From Sphingobium phenoxybenzoativorans (lineage in GTDB: Bacteria; Pseudomonadota; Alphaproteobacteria; Sphingomonadales; Sphingomonadaceae), in assembly GCF_001757355.1 (NCBI RefSeq), contig NZ_MINO01000006.1:85061-149060 (forward strand): a stretch of 64,000 nucleotides of DNA. Direction: 5' to 3'. The notes beneath the pieces are model-generated. The model made no database searches, was not told where the DNA came from, and saw nothing but the letters and a program-made list of their open reading frames with translations. Of the stretch, positions 8,368-17,637 are shown piece by piece. Every line of letters starts with the position of its first letter. Position 1 is the first letter of the stretch. The position numbers and the translations under genes were made by a program.

Positions 8368-9867
8368 TTAGCTCAGGGCGAGATCGATCAGGGCCATGGT
8401 CGAGGGGTCAAAACCGGTCGGACCATCCTTTTCGATCGATTTGGCGATTTCCTTGCCCAGCTCCACGCCGAACTGGTCGAAAGGATTAATCTCCATCAGC
8501 ATGGCGTTGGCGAAGGTGCGATGCTCGTAAAAGGCGATCAGAGCGCCCAGCGCCTCCGGCGTCACATCGTCGAGCAGGATCGTCGTCGATGGGCGATTGC
8601 CCGGATAGGCGCGCGCCGGATCACCGGCATTCTCCTTGCCCCGCATCAGTGCAGCGCCCTGAGCAAAGCAGTTGACGAGCAGCGTCCGGTGATGGGCCGG
8701 GTCAAGGCTGTGTCCCGGCTCCTTCGACGCAATGAACTCGACGGGCACGACATGCGTGCCCTGATGCAGCAACTGGAACACCGCATGCTGCGCATCCGTG
8801 CCTACGCCGCCCCAGGTGATGGCGGAGGTCGGGCCATCGACGGGCGAGCCATCCGCCTTCACGCTCTTGCCATTGCTCTCCATCTCAAGTTGTTGAAGGT
8901 AAGAGGGAAGGAGCTTCAGCCGCTCATCATAGGCAAAGACAGCGCGGGTCTGGCATTTCAGGATGCGGGCGTAGAACTGATCCACGAACGCAGCGATCAG
9001 CGGCGCATTTTCGCGCGGCGCGGCAAGCCGGAAATGGCGGTCCATCGCCGCCGCCCCTTCCAGCAGGCTTTCAAACGCCCCCCAACCAAGCGCAAGCGCC
9101 GCCGGGAAGCCGATCGACGACCAGAGCGAATAGCGCCCGCCGACGGACTCGTTGAACGGCAGGATGCGTGTTTCGTCCACGCCCCATTCCATGGCCTTGT
9201 CCGGCGATGCCGTCAGCGCGATCACCCGGCCATAGGGATCGTCGACGCCCGCCTCCTGCATCCAGGCAATGGCGCTGGCGGCGTTCAGCATGGTTTCGGT
9301 GGTGGTGAAGGTCTTGGAAGCGACCGCCAGGATCGTCGCATGCGGATCAAACCGCGCCATCGCCTTTTCCAGCGCCACGCCATCGACATTGGACACGATG
9401 GCGACGTCATACCGCCCGGCTTCATCGCTCAGCGCATCGACAATCACGTCCGGCCCAAGCGCAGACCCGCCAATGCCGACATGCAGAATATGCCGCACGG
9501 CGCCCAGGCCATCGGCCTCTATAACGTCGATCAGGCCGCGCATCCGGCCGTGCAGCGCCTTGGCCTGCGCGACGCTTTCTGCATTGCCCTCGCCGCGCTC
9601 TGCCGGATGCTCGGCGGCGCGGCCTTCCGTATTGTTGATCTTCTCGCCGTTGAACAGGGCGTCCCGGCGGCCGGCGAAATCCACTTCCTCGGCCAATCCG
9701 ACAAAGGCGTCGATCAGCCCATCCGTCAGATGTGTCTTGGACCAGTCGAACCGCAGCGGCCCGTGGGTCAGCGTCAGCTTGGACAACCTGCCGGGATCGG
9801 ACTCGAATATGGTCTTGAGTTCGGGAACTGGCTGGTTCGAAATGGCTGTCCAGGCTTGGCTCGGCAT
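8368..9867 (-). CDS. pgi: Glucose-6-phosphate isomerase
   Basis: A 499-residue isomerase interconverting glucose 6-phosphate and fructose 6-phosphate. Family signatures include HVGIGGSALGPDV near the middle, the sugar-phosphate SIS segments, and GGRYSLWSSIGFPAAL, the classic PGI signature; QGTHVVPVEFIA follows in the C-terminal part. It is monocistronic or first of its unit: the methyltransferase gene downstream is 114 bases away and lepB upstream is divergent. The ATG at 9867 has an upstream GGAG at slightly long spacing. In sphingomonads, which mostly use the Entner-Doudoroff route, Pgi usually works towards glucose 6-phosphate; that is general knowledge and not seen here. Confidence 0.95.
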   Translation of the reverse strand: MPSQAWTAISNQPVPELKTIFESDPGRLSKLTLTHGPLRFDWSKTHLTDGLIDAFVGLAEEVDFAGRRDALFNGEKINNTEGRAAEHPAERGEGNAESVAQAKALHGRMRGLIDVIEADGLGAVRHILHVGIGGSALGPDVIVDALSDEAGRYDVAIVSNVDGVALEKAMARFDPHATILAVASKTFTTTETMLNAASAIAWMQEAGVDDPYGRVIALTASPDKAMEWGVDETRILPFNESVGGRYSLWSSIGFPAALALGWGAFESLLEGAAAMDRHFRLAAPRENAPLIAAFVDQFYARILKCQTRAVFAYDERLKLLPSYLQQLEMESNGKSVKADGSPVDGPTSAITWGGVGTDAQHAVFQLLHQGTHVVPVEFIASKEPGHSLDPAHHRTLLVNCFAQGAALMRGKENAGDPARAYPGNRPSTTILLDDVTPEALGALIAFYEHRTFANAMLMEINPFDQFGVELGKEIAKSIEKDGPTGFDPSTMALIDLALS

Positions 9868-9980
9868 AGGGTCGGATGCTCCTGACGATGGGCGATTCCC
9901 GGCCTTCTTAGCGGAAGGAAAGCGCGGAAACTATGCGGGTCCCTTGACCATTACGCCGCGACCTTACAAATGCGCGACAA

Positions 9981-10829
9981 ATGGCGGAAAAGGATGTACG
10001 GGGCGCAATGGCCAAACAATCCGAAACGCGGGACTTCCTCTGGTTTCTCGCAAAGCTCGCACTGTTCGTGTTTATCCTGCGCAGCTTCATAGTCTCCCCC
10101 TTCAATATCCCTTCGGAATCGATGCAGCCGCGGCTGTTGATCGGCGACTATCTGCTCGTTGCGAAATGGCCCTATGGCTATTCGCGCTACAGCCTGCCCT
10201 TCTCCGTGCCGCTAATCCCTGGGCGAGTGCTGGCGTCGCGGCCCGAACGCGGCGACGTCGTGGTGTTCAAGGCCCCGCCGACTGTGAAGCAGGACTATAT
10301 AAAGCGCGTCATCGGCCTGCCGGGCGATCTGATATCGATACAGAATGGCACGGTCATCCTGAACGGCCAGGCGATTCCGAAGCAGAAGATCGCCGATCTT
10401 GTTATCCCCGCCTCCCAGAACATGATCGACGCGGCGGAGAAGGAAGGCAATCGCTCCCCCTGCTATCGCCCGGAATTTGAGGAGGCAGTGGCCGGGGGCA
10501 TGAATTGCCGCTACCCACAATATCGCGAAACGCTGCCCAATGGCAAAAGCTACAATGTCCTCGATCTGGTGCAGGACGGCCCGGCCGACAATCGCGATAC
10601 CGTCGTGGTACCCGAAGGCCATCTGTTCCTGATGGGCGACAACCGCGACCGCAGCGCCGACAGCCGTTTCCCGGCCGAGGAAGGCGGCGGCATTGGCCTC
10701 GTGCCGGAGGAAAATCTGGTCGGCCGCGCACTGGTGTCGGTATTCTCGACGGACGGCAGCGCCAACTGGCTGCTCCCCTGGACCTGGTTCACGGCCGCCC
10801 GCTGGGACCGCATCGGGGAAGGCTTTTGA
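9981..10829 (+). CDS. lepB: Signal peptidase I
   Basis: A 282-residue membrane serine protease that removes signal peptides from secreted proteins at the periplasmic face. One N-terminal membrane segment (about 19-40) is followed by the catalytic Ser47 in IPSESMQP and the general base Lys108 in DYIKRVIGLPGD; the MGDNRDRSADSR box near the C-terminal third is diagnostic. A second in-frame ATG at 10008 (MAKQSE) is an equally good start and neither has a strong ribosome binding site. First gene of lepB-rnc-era, a conserved alphaproteobacterial order; its stop overlaps the TTG of rnc. Confidence 0.95.
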   Translation: MAEKDVRGAMAKQSETRDFLWFLAKLALFVFILRSFIVSPFNIPSESMQPRLLIGDYLLVAKWPYGYSRYSLPFSVPLIPGRVLASRPERGDVVVFKAPPTVKQDYIKRVIGLPGDLISIQNGTVILNGQAIPKQKIADLVIPASQNMIDAAEKEGNRSPCYRPEFEEAVAGGMNCRYPQYRETLPNGKSYNVLDLVQDGPADNRDTVVVPEGHLFLMGDNRDRSADSRFPAEEGGGIGLVPEENLVGRALVSVFSTDGSANWLLPWTWFTAARWDRIGEGF

Positions 10830-11494
10830 GCCGATCCGGCATGGGCGCGTGGATTGAGGAGCTGATCGGGCGCGCGCCGGGGAAACCCGCGCTGTTCACC
10901 CAGGCGCTCACGCATGGCAGCGCAGGCGGCAGCGATTATCAGCGGCTGGAGTTTCTGGGCGACCGCGTGCTCGGCATCGTCATGGCGGAATGGCTTTTCA
11001 CCCTGTTCCCGACGGAGCCCGAAGGGTCGCTGTCGCGCCGGTTCAACGCCCTGGTCTCCGGCGAAACCTGCGCAGAGGTCGCCCGCTCGATCAGCGTGCA
11101 GCCACATCTGGTGCTCGGCAAGCAGGCGCGCGACGATGGCGCGGCGGACAGCGACAATGTGCTGGGAGACGTCATGGAGGCGATCATCGGCGCACTGTTC
11201 CTGGATGGCGGGATCGATGAAGCGCGGACGCTGGTGAAGCGCCTGTGGAGCGACCGGGTGCATACCCAGAACAGCGCGCCCAAACATCCCAAGTCCGCGC
11301 TGCAGGAGTGGGCGGCCGCCAATCGCCGCAAGCCGCCCGAATATGTTATGACCGGCAAATCCGGCCCCCATCACGCCCTGCGCTTCACCGTCACGGTGTC
11401 GATCAAGGGCGCGGGCGACGCATCGGCCGAGGGCGGGTCAAAGCAGGAGGCGGAAACCGCCGCCGCCAAGGCTCTTTTGGAGAAACTGTCATGA
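10826..11494 (+). CDS. rnc: Ribonuclease III
   Basis: Double-strand-specific endoribonuclease of 222 residues that processes rRNA precursors and structured RNAs. The nuclease signature YQRLEFLGDRVLGIV and the second acidic site GDVMEAIIGALFLDGG are present, followed by a C-terminal double-stranded RNA-binding domain (PKSALQEW to EAAKALLEKL-like end). The proposed TTG start overlaps the lepB stop (TTGA) and is preceded by GGGGAAGG; an in-frame ATG at 10841 would give 217 residues. The stop overlaps the era start as ATGA. The frame is also open far upstream inside lepB, but that part is only the shifted lepB sequence. Confidence 0.94.
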   Translation: MSRSGMGAWIEELIGRAPGKPALFTQALTHGSAGGSDYQRLEFLGDRVLGIVMAEWLFTLFPTEPEGSLSRRFNALVSGETCAEVARSISVQPHLVLGKQARDDGAADSDNVLGDVMEAIIGALFLDGGIDEARTLVKRLWSDRVHTQNSAPKHPKSALQEWAAANRRKPPEYVMTGKSGPHHALRFTVTVSIKGAGDASAEGGSKQEAETAAAKALLEKLS

Positions 11495-12384
11495 GCCAGA
11501 GCTGCGGCATCGTTGCCGTTGTCGGCGCGCCCAATGCGGGCAAATCCACCCTGGTCAATGCGCTGGTGGGGCAGAAGGTCGCGATCACCAGCCCAAAGGC
11601 GCAGACGACCCGCACCCGCGTCATGGGCGTCGCGATGGAGGGTGAGGCGCAGATCGTTCTGGTCGACACGCCCGGCATATTCGAACCCAAGCGCCGGCTG
11701 GATCGCGCGATGGTGCAGGCGGCCTGGGGCGGTGCGCAGAATGCCGACCTGATCGCGCTTGTGATCGACGGCAAGGCCGGGCTGGGTGAGAAGCTGGCGC
11801 GCGCGGTCGAGGGTCTGCAGGAGCGCAAGGAACGCAAATGGCTGATCATCAACAAGGTCGATATCGCCATCAAGGAAAAGCTGCTCGTCCATGCCGAACG
11901 GCTGAACGGCTCCGTCGGTTTTGAGGAGATATTCTTCGTCAGCGCCGCGACGGGCGACGGCCTGCCCGAACTCAAGTCCGCGCTGGCCAAAGCGATGCCG
12001 GAGGGGCCATGGCATTTCCCGGAGGATCAGGTATCGGACGCGACCGACCGCATGCTGGCCGCGGAAATCACGCGCGAACAGCTCTACCACCAGCTTCACG
12101 CCGAACTGCCCTATGCGGCGGCGGTCGAGACGGAGAAATATTCCGAGCGGCCGGACGGGTCGGTGGAGATCCACCAGCAGATCCTGATCGGCCGGACCAG
12201 TCAGCGCGCGATCGTGCTGGGCAAGGGCGGCGCGCGCCTGAAGGAAATCGGGTCGAAGGCGCGGGCGGAACTGGCGGCGCTGCTGGGCGTGTCTGTCCAC
12301 CTCTACCTGCATGTGAAGGTGAAGGCGGACTGGGAGGATGACCGGGGCGTGTACCGCGACATCGGTCTCGACTGGGTGGAATAA
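11491..12384 (+). CDS. era: GTPase Era
   Basis: A 297-residue ribosome-assembly GTPase that binds 16S rRNA. It has the P-loop GAPNAGKST (G1), DTPG (G3) and NKVD (G4) motifs, then a type II KH domain with RAIVLGKGGARLKEIGSKAR. The ATG shares bases with the rnc stop (ATGA), so start and coupling are clear. Third and last gene of lepB-rnc-era. RNase III and Era both act on rRNA, which fits their coupling. Confidence 0.96.
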   Translation: MSQSCGIVAVVGAPNAGKSTLVNALVGQKVAITSPKAQTTRTRVMGVAMEGEAQIVLVDTPGIFEPKRRLDRAMVQAAWGGAQNADLIALVIDGKAGLGEKLARAVEGLQERKERKWLIINKVDIAIKEKLLVHAERLNGSVGFEEIFFVSAATGDGLPELKSALAKAMPEGPWHFPEDQVSDATDRMLAAEITREQLYHQLHAELPYAAAVETEKYSERPDGSVEIHQQILIGRTSQRAIVLGKGGARLKEIGSKARAELAALLGVSVHLYLHVKVKADWEDDRGVYRDIGLDWVE

Positions 12385-12435
12385 AGCCCCCAGAATCCCT
12401 TTGAATAACGCCGCGCGGACGCTAAGCGGAATGCC

Positions 12436-13020
12436 ATGATCCTCGTCATCGACAATTATGACAGCTTTACCTGGAATCTGGTCCATTATCTGATGGAGCT
12501 TGGCGCGCAGGTTGAGGTCGTCCGCAACGACGCCATGTCGGCGGGGCAGGCCCTGTCATCCGGCGCGCAGGCCTTTCTGCTTTCGCCCGGTCCCTGCACG
12601 CCCAATGAAGCGGGCATCAGCCTTGATATGGTTGCCGCCTGCGCGGAAACCGGCAAGCCGCTGCTGGGCGTGTGCCTGGGCCATCAGGCGATCGGCCAGC
12701 ATTTCGGCGGCAAGGTGGTGCGCGGCGGACTGATGCACGGCAAGACTTCGCCGGTTCGGCATGACGGCACGGGCATGTTCGAAGGGTTGCCCTCCCCCTT
12801 CACCGCCACTCGCTATCACTCGCTGATTGTCGAGGACATTCCGGACTGCCTGGCGGTCAACGCCACGGCGGAGGATGGATCGGTCATGGCTTTCCGGCAC
12901 AAGACGCTGCCGATCCACAGCGTGCAATTCCACCCGGAAAGCATCGCGACGGAACATGGCCACGCCATGCTGGCCAATTTCATGGCGATCGCAGGCATGC
13001 GGGTGAAGGAGCGGGCCTGA
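12436..13020 (+). CDS. trpG: Anthranilate synthase component II (glutamine amidotransferase)
   Basis: A 194-residue class I amidotransferase that supplies ammonia to TrpE for anthranilate synthesis. The catalytic triad is visible: Cys80 in GVCLGHQA and the His/Glu pair in [10 protein letters not shown] near the C terminus. The early motifs DNYDSFTWN and [12 protein letters not shown] are typical. TrpE is not in the window. A palindromic repeat separates it from trpD, so the two may or may not share a transcript. The very similar PabA (4-aminobenzoate synthesis) is the main alternative; a protein of this type often serves both pathways. Confidence 0.92.
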   Translation: MILVIDNYDSFTWNLVHYLMELGAQVEVVRNDAMSAGQALSSGAQAFLLSPGPCTPNEAGISLDMVAACAETGKPLLGVCLGHQAIGQHFGGKVVRGGLMHGKTSPVRHDGTGMFEGLPSPFTATRYHSLIVEDIPDCLAVNATAEDGSVMAFRHKTLPIHSVQFHPESIATEHGHAMLANFMAIAGMRVKERA

Positions 13021-13060
13021 TTAGCTCGAATCCTCTGTTCCGTAAAAATTGAACGACCCC

Positions 13061-13123
13061 CGTTCGTTTCGAGCGCAGTCGAGAAACCAGCGCGATGCTT
13101 CTCGACTGCGCTCGAAGCGAACG
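13061..13123. repeat. Palindromic repeat, TTCGAGCGCAGTCGAGAA variant
   Basis: Two 25-base arms (13061-13085 and 13099-13123) are complementary with one mismatch and enclose a 13-base loop. The arms begin with CGTTCG like the repeats at 37970, 39164, 47934, 50968, 54569 and 62735, so I place it in the same family. It lies between trpG and trpD and could terminate or attenuate transcription in either direction. Confidence 0.8.
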
Positions 13124-13230
13124 GATGTTGTGGCTCCGCCCACTCAAGACAGGGCCGATGCACAACAGGTGCATGATCCTCTGCTGACCTCTCTCGACTC
13201 TCCCTGCCTCCGCCCGCTAAGGCACGCGCC

Positions 13231-14223
13231 ATGACCGCTCTGCCTAATCCCTCCACGCCATTGGCCGCCGATGAAGCCGCATCCGCATTCACGGCGATAT
13301 TGGACGGCACGGTAAGCGACGAGGCAATCGCGGCTTTCCTGACCGGCATGAGCCAGCGCGGTGAGACAGCCGCGGAGATCGCCGCCGCCGCGCAAGCGAT
13401 GCGGGCGCGCATGATCCCTATCGAAGCGCCGGAGGGCGCAATCGACGTGTGCGGCACCGGCGGCGACGGGCACCACACGCTGAACGTATCGACAGCCGTT
13501 TCGCTCGTCGTTGCGGCCTGCGACGTGCCGGTCGCCAAGCATGGCAACCGGGCAGCCTCGTCCAAGGCGGGGGCAGCCGACACGCTGGAGGCTCTGGGCC
13601 TTGACCTCAACCATGTGGCGGAACAGGCCGAGCGTTCGCTGGCGGATATCGGCATCTGTTTCCTGTTCGCGCAGAATCACCATCCCGCGCTGAAACGGCT
13701 GGGGCCAATCCGCAAGGCCATTGGCCAGCGGACGATTTTCAACCTGATGGGTCCTCTCGCCAATCCAGCGCGGGTGAACAGGCAGTTGGTCGGCATCGCC
13801 CGCCCCTCCTATGTACCCATCTATGCCGAAGCATTGGCGCAGCTTGGCATCGACCGCGCGATGGTGGTGTCGGGCGACGAGGGGCTGGACGAGCTTTCGG
13901 TTGCGGGCGGCAACGACATTGCGGACATAACCGGCGATGGCGTCGTCGCCATGCGCCGCTGGTCCCCCGCCGATGCCGGCCTGCCCACACATCCCATCTC
14001 CGCCATCCGGGGAGGCGACCCGGCGCATAATGCCGCCGCCCTGCGCGCCTTGCTGCTTGGCGAGACCGGCCCCTATCGCGACGCCGTGCTGTTCAACGCC
14101 GCCGCCGCGCTGATGGTGGCGGGCGCGGCGACCGACCTGCGCGAAGGTGTAGAGGAGGCCGCCGAAGCCATCGACAAGGGCCTTGCCAATGCCCTGCTCA
14201 ATTGCTGGATAGCCTATAAATGA
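13231..14223 (+). CDS. trpD: Anthranilate phosphoribosyltransferase
   Basis: A 330-residue enzyme joining anthranilate to phosphoribosyl pyrophosphate, second step of tryptophan synthesis. The PRPP-binding [15 protein letters not shown] and [21 protein letters not shown] motifs are intact, and the distal [10 protein letters not shown] is typical. The stop overlaps the trpC start (ATGA at 14220-14223). First of a tight four-gene run trpD-trpC-moaC-moeA that joins tryptophan and molybdopterin synthesis, an order seen in many alphaproteobacteria. Confidence 0.96.
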   Translation: MTALPNPSTPLAADEAASAFTAILDGTVSDEAIAAFLTGMSQRGETAAEIAAAAQAMRARMIPIEAPEGAIDVCGTGGDGHHTLNVSTAVSLVVAACDVPVAKHGNRAASSKAGAADTLEALGLDLNHVAEQAERSLADIGICFLFAQNHHPALKRLGPIRKAIGQRTIFNLMGPLANPARVNRQLVGIARPSYVPIYAEALAQLGIDRAMVVSGDEGLDELSVAGGNDIADITGDGVVAMRRWSPADAGLPTHPISAIRGGDPAHNAAALRALLLGETGPYRDAVLFNAAAALMVAGAATDLREGVEEAAEAIDKGLANALLNCWIAYK

Positions 14224-15011
14224 CCAACAAGCTGATCGAAATCTGCGATGTGAAGCGGGAGGAAGTCGCCCGCCGCAAGGCCGCAATCTCTCTCTCCAGC
14301 CTGCATGAGCGCGCCGCCGGGCAAACGCCGCCGCGCGGCTTCCGAGCCGCTCTGGATGCAAAGGCGCAAACCGGATATGGCCTGATCGCGGAGATCAAGA
14401 AGGCCAGCCCCTCCAAGGGCCTGATCCGCCCCGATTTCGATCCGCCAGCCCATGCCAAGGCCTATGAAGCGGCGGGTGCGGCCTGCCTCTCGGTTCTTAC
14501 CGACGAGCCGTATTTTCAGGGGCATGACGATTATCTGATCGCCGCGCGCGCCGCCTGCGCCCTGCCTGTCTTGCGCAAGGATTTCATGATCGATCCCTGG
14601 CAGGTGCTGGAGGCCCGCGCGTTGGGCGCCGATGCGATCCTGATCATAGCCGCCGCTTTGGATGACGCGGAAATGACGGAGATTGAGGCGGTGGCGCTGG
14701 ATCTGGGCATGGACGCTCTTGTCGAGGTGCACGACGCGCAGGAACTGGAGCGCGCGCTGAAGCTCAAATCGCGGCTGATCGGCGTCAACAATCGCGACCT
14801 GCGCGATTTTACCGTGGATTTCGCACGCACTTATGAACTGGTTGGGCAAGCGCCGGAGGGATGCACCTTCGTCGCGGAAAGCGGCCTCACCTCCCATGCC
14901 GATCTCACCGCTATGGCCGGGCATGACGTCCGCTGCTTCCTGGTTGGCGAGGCGCTGATGCGGCAAGCCGATGTCGAAGCGGCTACGCGCATGCTATTGA
15001 CGGGAACATGA
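14220..15011 (+). CDS. trpC: Indole-3-glycerol phosphate synthase
   Basis: A 263-residue TIM-barrel enzyme that closes the indole ring of the tryptophan precursor. Signatures are [19 protein letters not shown] near residue 57, [13 protein letters not shown] with the catalytic lysine, and [13 protein letters not shown]. It is a stand-alone TrpC without the fused TrpF domain of enterobacteria. Overlaps trpD by four bases and moaC by four bases (ATGA at both junctions). Confidence 0.96.
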   Translation: MTNKLIEICDVKREEVARRKAAISLSSLHERAAGQTPPRGFRAALDAKAQTGYGLIAEIKKASPSKGLIRPDFDPPAHAKAYEAAGAACLSVLTDEPYFQGHDDYLIAARAACALPVLRKDFMIDPWQVLEARALGADAILIIAAALDDAEMTEIEAVALDLGMDALVEVHDAQELERALKLKSRLIGVNNRDLRDFTVDFARTYELVGQAPEGCTFVAESGLTSHADLTAMAGHDVRCFLVGEALMRQADVEAATRMLLTGT

Positions 15012-15481
15012 GCGGTCTCACCCATATCGACGCCGATGGCAGCGCGCGCATGGTCGATGTGTCGGCCAAGAATGTAACCGTGCGCGAGGCGGTGGCGACC
15101 GGCCGGATCAGCATGTCCGCCGATGCCGCCAGAGCGATCGCCGATGGCCTGGTGAAAAAGGGCGATGTGCTCGCCGTCGCTCGCATCGCAGGCATCATGG
15201 CCGCGAAAAAAACCGCCGACCTGATCCCGCTTTGCCACCCCCTGCCGCTGAGCGCAGTGACGGTGGAATTCGCACTGGACGAAAGCGGCGTCACCGCGAC
15301 CGCGACAGCGCGGATCGCCGCACAGACAGGGGTTGAGATGGAGGCGATGACCGCCGTCTCCGTCGCCTTGCTGACCATCTATGACATGGCGAAGGCGATG
15401 GACAAGGCCATGGTCATCGGCAATGTCCGCCTCCTTTCCAAGACCGGCGGCAAATCTGGCGACTGGCGGGCGGAACCGTGA
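15008..15481 (+). CDS. moaC: Cyclic pyranopterin monophosphate synthase
   Basis: A 157-residue enzyme that, with MoaA, makes cyclic pyranopterin monophosphate from GTP, first stage of molybdenum cofactor synthesis. It shows the family core [36 protein letters not shown] and [15 protein letters not shown] with conserved His, Glu, Asp and Lys residues. The start overlaps the trpC stop, so it is co-translated with tryptophan genes; moeA begins eleven bases after its stop. Confidence 0.96.
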   Translation: MSGLTHIDADGSARMVDVSAKNVTVREAVATGRISMSADAARAIADGLVKKGDVLAVARIAGIMAAKKTADLIPLCHPLPLSAVTVEFALDESGVTATATARIAAQTGVEMEAMTAVSVALLTIYDMAKAMDKAMVIGNVRLLSKTGGKSGDWRAEP

Positions 15482-15491
15482 GCCTCCGCCC

Positions 15492-16676
15492 GTGAGCCTG
15501 TTGCCCGTCGCGGAGGCGCAAAGGCGGTTGCTCGACGCGGCTCCCGCTCTGGGCGGGGAAACGGCGCCGCTGGACCAGTGCATCGGACGATGGCTGACCG
15601 GGGATGTGCTTGCGCGACGCGACCAACCCTGGGCCGACCTGTCCGCCATGGACGGTTACGCCATCCGGCATTCTGACTTGCCCGGACCTTGGCAGGTCGC
15701 AGGCGAAAGCGCGGCGGGCGACGCCTCCCTGGCTCCTCTGAGCAGTGGACAGGCGATGCGGATTTTCACCGGCGCGCCATTACCGTCCGGCGCGGACATG
15801 GTGGTGATGCAGGAGGATGTGACCCGGACCGGCGACGTCATCCGGCTAGCTCCCGGCGTCACGCCGCGCGCGGGCGCGCATGTGCGCCGGGCCAGATCGG
15901 ACTTCGCCATTGGCGACACGCTGATCGAAGGCGGCACCCGGCTCAATCCCGCCCATATAGCGCTAGCAGCGATCGGCGGATATGGCGCGCTGCCGGTCGG
16001 GCGCAAGCCGCGGATCGCCTTAATCTCCACCGGCAGCGAACTGGTCGAGCCGGGCGAGGATGCGCCGCCGGGCCGCCTGCCTGCGTCCAACGCCGTGATG
16101 CTGGGCGCTATGCTGTCCGCTCTCCCGTGCGAGGTGGAGCAGGTGGGGATCATCTCCGATTCGCTGGACATACTGACCCACGCCTTCATTCGTGCGAAAA
16201 GCGCGGACATCATCGTCACCACTGGCGGCGCGTCGGTCGGCGATCATGATCTGGTGCGTCCTGCTCTGGAAGCGGCGGGTGGCGCGATCGATTTCTGGAA
16301 AATCGCCATGCGCCCCGGCAAACCGCTCATTTCGGGCAGGCTGGATTCCGCGCTTGTGATCGGGTTGCCCGGCAATCCCGTATCGGCATTCGCCACGGCG
16401 ACGCTTTTTCTGCTGCCCGTCATCCGCAAATGTGCAGGTAGCATCTCCCCCCTGCCCGTGCCGGTGATGACGCCGCTCGGCGAAGCGATGGACGCCAACG
16501 CCAGTCAGCGCGACGCTTATCTCCGGGCCACCCTGACTGACGGATCAGTGGCGGTGTCGGGAGAACAGGACAGCGCGATGCTGCAATCGCTTGCGTGCGC
16601 CAATTGCTTCATCATTCGCCATGCGGGCACGCCGGCCGCAGACGCTGGAACGCTGGTGCCCGTGATCACCTTTTGA
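15492..16676 (+). CDS. moeA: Molybdopterin molybdenumtransferase
   Basis: A 394-residue enzyme inserting molybdate into adenylylated molybdopterin. Seen are SAMDGYAIRHSDLP near residue 50, FTGAPLPSGADMVVMQED, TTGGASVGDHDLV and the MRPGKPLISG/GLPGNPVSAFATATLFLLP segments typical of MoeA. The frame is open further upstream inside moaC, but homology begins at the GTG at 15492 (VSLLPVAEAQRR). Fourth and last gene of the trpD operon; a small divergent ORF and lexA follow. Confidence 0.94.
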   Translation: MSLLPVAEAQRRLLDAAPALGGETAPLDQCIGRWLTGDVLARRDQPWADLSAMDGYAIRHSDLPGPWQVAGESAAGDASLAPLSSGQAMRIFTGAPLPSGADMVVMQEDVTRTGDVIRLAPGVTPRAGAHVRRARSDFAIGDTLIEGGTRLNPAHIALAAIGGYGALPVGRKPRIALISTGSELVEPGEDAPPGRLPASNAVMLGAMLSALPCEVEQVGIISDSLDILTHAFIRAKSADIIVTTGGASVGDHDLVRPALEAAGGAIDFWKIAMRPGKPLISGRLDSALVIGLPGNPVSAFATATLFLLPVIRKCAGSISPLPVPVMTPLGEAMDANASQRDAYLRATLTDGSVAVSGEQDSAMLQSLACANCFIIRHAGTPAADAGTLVPVITF

Positions 16677-16700
16677 CGCCTGATCCGGCGCGATGGACTT

Positions 16701-16916
16701 TTATTGATATTGGGCCTTGCCGGGGAAGAAATCGCGGCGGCGCTCGTCGCCCAACTGGCGCTGGCGCTTCTCATACGGGTTGCGGCGGCGGTCTTCCACC
16801 TTGCTGCGTTGTTCTGGCATTTCTGGCTCCGGCATCATCATGACTGGAAAAACCGCTATCCCGGCTTTCCGGTTCCGCCGGATGCGACGAAGCGTTGCCG
16901 CTTGACTTGCCACCAT
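16701..16916 (-). CDS. Small basic protein of unknown function, convergent with moeA and divergent from lexA
   Basis: The minus strand between moeA and lexA encodes up to 71 residues ending PYEKRQRQLGDERRRDFFPGKAQYQ-like (C terminus FFPGKAQYQ). The second half, from EQRSKVEDRRR on, is very charged and uses codons like its neighbours. The ATG at 16916 is preceded by AGGAAA at good spacing; the triple ATG at 16835-16841 would give a 46 to 48 residue product and lacks a ribosome binding site but marks where typical codon use begins. The lexA SOS box lies 14 bases upstream of the longer start. I do not recognise the family. It could be a conserved sphingomonad small protein or, less likely, chance. 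Confidence 0.5.
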   Translation of the reverse strand: MVASQAATLRRIRRNRKAGIAVFPVMMMPEPEMPEQRSKVEDRRRNPYEKRQRQLGDERRRDFFPGKAQYQ

Positions 16917-16929
16917 GTGTTTCCTATGC

Positions 16930-16944
16930 GTTCTGCATCCGTTC
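16930..16944. promoter_or_regulatory. SOS box (LexA operator), GTTC-N7-GTTC
   Basis: GTTC TGCATCC GTTC matches exactly the direct-repeat LexA operator described for alphaproteobacteria, and it lies 18 bases before the lexA start. This supports autoregulation of lexA. Because the small divergent ORF begins at 16916, the same operator could also control that gene. Confidence 0.85.
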
Positions 16945-16962
16945 CAAAAATGGTGACAGATC

Positions 16963-17637
16963 ATGATGACGTCAAAGCAACAGGAACTGCTCAGCTTCAT
17001 TCACCGGCGGCTTGAGGAGGGTGGCGTGTCACCTTCTTTCGAGGAGATGAAGGATGCGCTGGACCTGCGTTCCAAGTCCGGGATCCACCGGTTGATCAGC
17101 GCGCTGGAGGAACGCGGCTTCATCCGCCGCCTGCCCAACCGGGCGCGAGCGCTGGAAGTGCTCAAGCTGCCGGAGGGCATGGAGCGGGCGAAGAAGCCCG
17201 CGCTGGTTGCAGTACCCAAAGCGCCTGCGCCGATCATGCCGATCGCGGCCAATGATATCATCGAAATCCCCATGCATGGCCGCATCGCCGCCGGTGTGCC
17301 GATAGAGGCGATGGAGGGGCAGAATATGCTGTCCGTTCCCGCCGCGCTGTTGGGTGCGGGCGATCATTATGCTCTGGAAGTGGCCGGGGACTCCATGATG
17401 GAGGCTGGCATTCTCGACGGCGACTTCGCGCTGATCCAGAAGACCGACGTTGCGCGCGAGGGGCAGATCGTCGTCGCCCTGATCGACGAGAGCGAGGCTA
17501 CGCTCAAATATTTCCGCCGCGAGGGCCCTCGCGTCCGGCTCGATCCGGCAAATTCGGCCTATGAGCCGCAGCTTTACGATGCGGCGCAGGTGCGCATCCA
17601 GGGCAAGCTTGCCGGGCTGCTGCGCCGGTATAATTAA
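16963..17637 (+). CDS. lexA: LexA repressor
   Basis: A 224-residue SOS repressor with an N-terminal winged helix (about 1-66; [20 protein letters not shown] is the recognition region) and a C-terminal self-cleaving peptidase. The cleavage bond Ala110-Gly111 in IAAGVPIEA, the nucleophile Ser144 in [10 protein letters not shown] and the base Lys182 in EATLKYFRR are all in place, so RecA-stimulated autoproteolysis should work. Start may be the first or second ATG (16963 or 16966). The stop overlaps that of the convergent comEC gene within TTAA at 17634-17637. Confidence 0.97.
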   Translation: MMTSKQQELLSFIHRRLEEGGVSPSFEEMKDALDLRSKSGIHRLISALEERGFIRRLPNRARALEVLKLPEGMERAKKPALVAVPKAPAPIMPIAANDIIEIPMHGRIAAGVPIEAMEGQNMLSVPAALLGAGDHYALEVAGDSMMEAGILDGDFALIQKTDVAREGQIVVALIDESEATLKYFRREGPRVRLDPANSAYEPQLYDAAQVRIQGKLAGLLRRYN

